Shown here in pieces: positions 4,966 to 7,303 of a stretch of 7,303 bases of DNA (within the stretch, counting starts at the first letter, position 1; each line of letters starts with the position of its first letter). The notes under the pieces are model-generated. The model worked only from the letters and a program-made list of their open reading frames with translations, was not told where the DNA came from and did no database searches. The position numbers and the translations under genes were made by a program. Location: NCBI GenBank assembly GCA_003448685.1, contig DLXW01000185.1:2929-10231 (forward strand). The letters run 5' to 3'. Origin of the DNA: Cyanothece sp. UBA12306. GTDB lineage: Bacteria > Cyanobacteriota > Cyanobacteriia > Cyanobacteriales > Microcystaceae.

Positions 4966-6720
4966 CTAGAAAGTTCGATCTAAACGATCAATCCGGCGCA
5001 GAAGACGAACCAAACCCCAAGCAGGAGCCAATGTTACTATGATAACTAATATTGCTATTGAGGTCGATCCATTAACAAATAAAAGTGTTGCCGATACCAC
5101 CAAAGCACTCATGATTATGGTGTAGTTGGTTGCCATTTGCATCAGACTCAGGCGACGTAATAAACGATCAGATTCAATTGAGCGTACTCTGACCCGAATG
5201 TCACCACGATCTAACTTTTCTATTGTATCCTCAATTCGTTGCGGTAAGGCCAAAGCAGTATTACTAACTTGAACAGCTTGTCTGCCTAATTCATCGAGAA
5301 TACTGTTTCCACCATTTTCATTGATATCGGTCATAAGCTGCATGGCAAAAGGTTGTGCCACCTCCATGAAATTAAATTCAGGGTCTAATCCTTTGCCCAC
5401 TCCTTCTAGGGTCGAAAAAGCCCGCATGACAAAGGTAAAGGTTGCCGGGAAGCGAAAAGGTTGATCATAGGCTATTTCGTACAAATCATCACTAATTTGA
5501 CTAACGGACTGTTCCTCAAAGGGTTTGTCCATAAAATTATCTAGCATGAATTGAATGGAGCGACGCACTGGACCCATATCTTCTGTAGAAGCCAAAGCAC
5601 CTAGAGCCACTAAAGATGATACTACGCGATCAGCATCTTTTTGAGCAATTCCAAACAAGGTATCCATTAATTTTTCACGAACATTGGTGTTAATGCGCCC
5701 CATCATGCCAAAATCATAAAAAATTAACGCCCCATCCGTACTAACCGCAATATTTCCTGGATGGGGGTCTGCATGGAAGAAACCACTGTTCAATAACTGA
5801 TATAAGTAGGCTTTAGCACCCAATCTAGCTAAGATTTTCCGATCTAAGCCCGCCGCTTCTAGTCCTTCATAGTGGCTAATTTTAATCCCCGGCATATATT
5901 CTAGGGTTAGAACCCGAGGGGAAGTATAACGCCAGTAAATTCTCGGTACTTTGACCCAATCTTCTCCTCGAAAATTGCGACGAAAGGTATCGGCATTTTG
6001 TCCTTCGTTGAGATAGTCGGTTTCTAGCCAAAGAATACGACAACATTCTTCATAAATACCAGTCCAGTCCCTTCCTTTACCCCAACGGGGATGATTTTGA
6101 AAATATTGAGCAATCCGTTTGAGAATAGCTAAATCAATAGTAAATAATTGTTTTAGCCCTGGACGCTGAACCTTAACCACAACCTCTTCCCCTGAGTGGA
6201 GTTGGGCCTTGTGGACTTGTCCTAAACTCGCTGCTGCAATGGGGATAGGATCAAAGTTACGAAAAAGTTGAGGTAGGGGTTTTCTAAAGTCGCCTTCAAC
6301 AATTGTGGCTACTTGTTCGTAGCTAAACGCCGGCACTTCATCTTGTAGTTTAGATAGCTCGGCTACGTATTCGCTGGGAAATAAATCCGCACGGGTAGAA
6401 AATAACTGGCCACATTTGATGAAAGTTGGACCGAGGCTGAGCAGATTTTCTCTAATCCAAACAGCTTGTTTTTGCCGTCTGGCAGCCAATTTTTCTTCGC
6501 TATAGCCCCCTCTATAGCTCCATTTTTTACCATTAAGCCAAAATTGGCCTAATAACAGCAATACGAATTGCCAAATATCAAGGCGACGACGGGTAACTGA
6601 GTATTTTTCCCGATTCCAACGGTAGTTTCTGGTGCTTTCTAATTCTTCTACCCGCTTAGCACCTGGGGTACTTTGGTTTGATGAGCGGGATGGATTGATA
6701 TTGGGGGACAGGGCAGACAC
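4966..6720 (-). CDS. AarF/ABC1/UbiB (ADCK) family atypical kinase
   Basis: This is a 584-residue ABC1/UbiB protein-kinase-like ATPase, a family tied to quinone biosynthesis or lipid and quinone homeostasis at membranes; cyanobacteria and plastids have several paralogues. All motifs are present: the family-specific KxGQ (FIKCGQLFSTRADLFP, 100-115, Lys102/Gln105), the Ala-rich loop IAAASLGQVHKA (161-172) that replaces the Gly-rich loop, VVKVQRPG with the ATP-binding Lys183, ETD (233-235), the catalytic loop FHADPHPGN (315-323, Asp318, Asn323) and YDFG (335-338, Asp336). Two hydrophobic helices near the C terminus (about 533-549 and 552-575) are a likely membrane hairpin, followed by a basic tail; another hydrophobic stretch lies at 50-62. 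The start is GTG at 6720, since a stop lies 18 nt upstream in frame and no ATG lies before the KxGQ motif. There is no SD. The PP2C gene follows after 45 bp and is probably in the same operon. The substrate cannot be told from sequence. Confidence 0.93.
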   Translation of the reverse strand: MSALSPNINPSRSSNQSTPGAKRVEELESTRNYRWNREKYSVTRRRLDIWQFVLLLLGQFWLNGKKWSYRGGYSEEKLAARRQKQAVWIRENLLSLGPTFIKCGQLFSTRADLFPSEYVAELSKLQDEVPAFSYEQVATIVEGDFRKPLPQLFRNFDPIPIAAASLGQVHKAQLHSGEEVVVKVQRPGLKQLFTIDLAILKRIAQYFQNHPRWGKGRDWTGIYEECCRILWLETDYLNEGQNADTFRRNFRGEDWVKVPRIYWRYTSPRVLTLEYMPGIKISHYEGLEAAGLDRKILARLGAKAYLYQLLNSGFFHADPHPGNIAVSTDGALIFYDFGMMGRINTNVREKLMDTLFGIAQKDADRVVSSLVALGALASTEDMGPVRRSIQFMLDNFMDKPFEEQSVSQISDDLYEIAYDQPFRFPATFTFVMRAFSTLEGVGKGLDPEFNFMEVAQPFAMQLMTDINENGGNSILDELGRQAVQVSNTALALPQRIEDTIEKLDRGDIRVRVRSIESDRLLRRLSLMQMATNYTIIMSALVVSATLLFVNGSTSIAILVIIVTLAPAWGLVRLLRRIDRLDRTF

Positions 6721-6758
6721 TCGATTTTTTGGGGTTTAAGGGGAACACCGCTAAGCGG

Positions 6759-6777
6759 AAGGCAAAAGGCAAAAGCC
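6759..6777. repeat. short heptanucleotide tandem repeat (AAGGCAA, about 2.5 copies)
   Basis: AAGGCAA occurs twice in tandem, followed by AAGCC. It resembles the heptameric short tandemly repeated (STRR) sequences seen between cyanobacterial genes, but with so few copies it is only a vestige or a coincidence. It lies directly behind the palindrome CCGCTAAGCGG, within 60 bp upstream of the kinase GTG. Confidence 0.45.
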
Positions 6778-6785
6778 AGGGGTTT

Positions 6786-6814
6786 AGATTAACAAAATTG
6801 GCTATTTTTTCCAA
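6786..6814 (-). promoter_or_regulatory. weak candidate promoter of the ABC1 kinase gene
   Basis: Read on the - strand, TTGGAA (6814-6809) and TAATCT (6791-6786) are 17 bp apart, and a TGN precedes the second hexamer as in an extended -10. The -10 match is only 3/6. It would give a leader of about 60 nt containing the palindrome and the heptad repeat. This is suggestive only. Confidence 0.28.
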
Positions 6815-6850
6815 TATTTTAACCTATTTTTTCAGGGCTATAGGGAATGA

Positions 6851-7165
6851 TTAGGCTTTTTGAGCGCGATAGTTTTTTAATTCCGCTTTAAGACGGGCAA
6901 TTTCGGCTCTTAAGTCGTCAATAGTCTCTTGTAAGTCCGCTGGAGATTCTTCACCACCAGTGCTGGTTGCTGTTTCTCCTTGGTTGGCATCTACTTGAGC
7001 CCTAGTTTGGACTTCTTCGATGAATTGTTTGAGGTGTTCGCGCTGTTCTGCGTCAAATTTGCCCAATTCGCTGAGGGCGTTAGTCAAGCTGTCTTCTATT
7101 TTCTCGCTAACAACTTCAGCAAAAGCTCGACCTAGGAAAAAGGCATGGAGGACAGGGTTACTCAT
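6851..7165 (-). CDS. small conserved cyanobacterial protein with C-terminal coiled coil
   Basis: This 104-residue protein of unknown function looks like a small family conserved in cyanobacteria (start like [14 protein letters not shown]), but I cannot name a characterised homologue. Three parts are visible. The N-terminal half is predicted helical and well ordered in composition ([21 protein letters not shown], then [18 protein letters not shown]). A low-complexity Thr/Ser/Gly/Glu linker spans about 59-75. The C-terminal helix has Leu78, Ile82, Leu85, Ile89, Leu92, Leu96 and Tyr99, an exact 4-3-4-3 a/d heptad pattern that predicts a short parallel coiled coil. There is no signal peptide, cysteine or transmembrane segment. 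The layout recalls phasin-like or poly(hydroxyalkanoate) granule scaffold proteins, but that is only a resemblance. It lies upstream of the ABC1 kinase on the same strand, 130 bp away. The ATG at 7165 has no SD; a perfect TATAAT lies 33 nt upstream. Confidence 0.8.
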   Translation of the reverse strand: MSNPVLHAFFLGRAFAEVVSEKIEDSLTNALSELGKFDAEQREHLKQFIEEVQTRAQVDANQGETATSTGGEESPADLQETIDDLRAEIARLKAELKNYRAQKA

Positions 7166-7197
7166 AACGAAATCTTTTTTAATCTGTTTTGTAACAA

Positions 7198-7203
7198 ATT
7201 ATA
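7198..7203 (-). promoter_or_regulatory. -10 box upstream of the small coiled-coil gene
   Basis: A perfect TATAAT on the - strand, 33 nt before the ATG at 7165. No good -35 hexamer lies 16-18 bp upstream. The interrupted palindrome TTTGT-N-ACAAA (7188-7198) overlaps the expected transcription start and could be an operator or just A/T-rich chance. Confidence 0.42.
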
Positions 7204-7233
7204 ACTTGCTTGTTGGTGATCGGGGAATATATG

Positions 7234-7253
7234 AAGTCACCAAGTCACCAAGT
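7234..7253. repeat. 8-bp tandem repeat AAGTCACC (2.5 copies)
   Basis: AAGTCACC is repeated twice in tandem and followed by AAGT. On the - strand it reads as GGTGACTT repeats about 31-50 bp upstream of the TATAAT box of the small gene, where an activator could sit. No known regulator motif is recognised. Confidence 0.55.
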
Positions 7254-7303
7254 AGTTTTTTTGACAAGGATTTAAGGAATTTGTAACCCACATTCCGCAC
7301 TTC

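Larger units (their letters stand above)
6721..6850. other. intergenic region upstream of the ABC1 kinase gene
   Basis: A 130-bp A/T-rich gap. Next to the GTG it holds the short palindrome CCGCTAAGCGG (6748-6758), then a heptanucleotide repeat (6759-6777), then a candidate promoter on the - strand. Two copies of CTATTTTTTC (in 6801-6840) make a short direct repeat near the end of the small gene, and a weak CCTAT/ATAGG inverted repeat follows the stop of that gene. No convincing terminator separates the two genes. Confidence 0.4.

Noticed and set aside
7020..7286. 88-residue open frame on the + strand
   Set aside because: It lies largely antisense to the well-supported small gene on the - strand, its product is low in family-like features, and it runs through the promoter region. 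It is a shadow.
7280..7287. RpaB-type HLR1 site around the GTTACAAA copies near 7188 and 7280
   Set aside because: Each copy matches a single half-site, but the second half of the expected direct repeat is missing next to both.
7261..7289. TTGACA as a -35 box of a rightward promoter
   Set aside because: A perfect TTGACA is present, but the hexamer 17 bp later is TAACCC, a poor -10, and no gene start is visible before the window ends.
1..7303. CRISPR arrays, tRNA, rRNA, insertion sequences
   Set aside because: No regularly spaced repeats, transposase, terminal inverted repeats or conserved RNA gene sequences were seen on either strand.

Overview
This is a cyanobacterial chromosome fragment. 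Two phycobiliprotein lyase-family genes stand at the left end. The HIP1 palindrome GCGATCGC, typical of many cyanobacteria, occurs three times (2635-2642, 3148-3155, 4271-4278). The proteins also match cyanobacterial family members: CpcT, a DCC-family protein, a long SdhB, a short SppA, a PphA-like PP2C and an ABC1 kinase. The moderate to low GC suggests a Crocosphaera/Cyanothece-like unicellular lineage, but the exact genus cannot be fixed from the sequence.

Layout. Positions 1-4125 are all on the + strand: the 3' end of a CpcS/CpeS-type lyase (1-243), a CpcT/CpeT lyase (302-892), a Uma2-family nuclease-like gene (956-1522), a DCC thiol-disulfide oxidoreductase-like gene (1567-2061), sdhB (2204-3184) and a short sppA (3286-4125). 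Positions 4132-7165 are all on the - strand. In transcription order they hold a small conserved coiled-coil protein (7165-6851), an AarF/ABC1/UbiB-type atypical kinase (6720-4966) and a PP2C phosphatase resembling PphA (4920-4132). The two blocks converge with only 6 bp between the stop codons of sppA and the phosphatase gene. The right-hand 138 bp hold the upstream region of the small gene, with a TATAAT hexamer and an 8-bp tandem repeat.

How the genes fit together. The left pair serves phycobilisome assembly by attaching bilins to phycobiliproteins. SdhB belongs to the succinate:quinone oxidoreductase of the thylakoid/cytoplasmic respiratory chain. SppA is a membrane-associated serine protease. 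The ABC1 kinase and PP2C phosphatase probably form a two-gene unit; the phosphatase resembles the enzyme that dephosphorylates the nitrogen regulator PII in Synechocystis. The Uma2 gene is AT-rich and is the only gene here with a clear Shine-Dalgarno sequence, so it looks like the accessory element among housekeeping genes.

I see no mobile element, CRISPR array, rRNA or tRNA, and no clear new multi-gene system. The most notable molecular detail is an extra cysteine in SdhB, at the position that is normally non-cysteine in the 3Fe-4S cluster motif. It predicts a 4Fe-4S cluster there.
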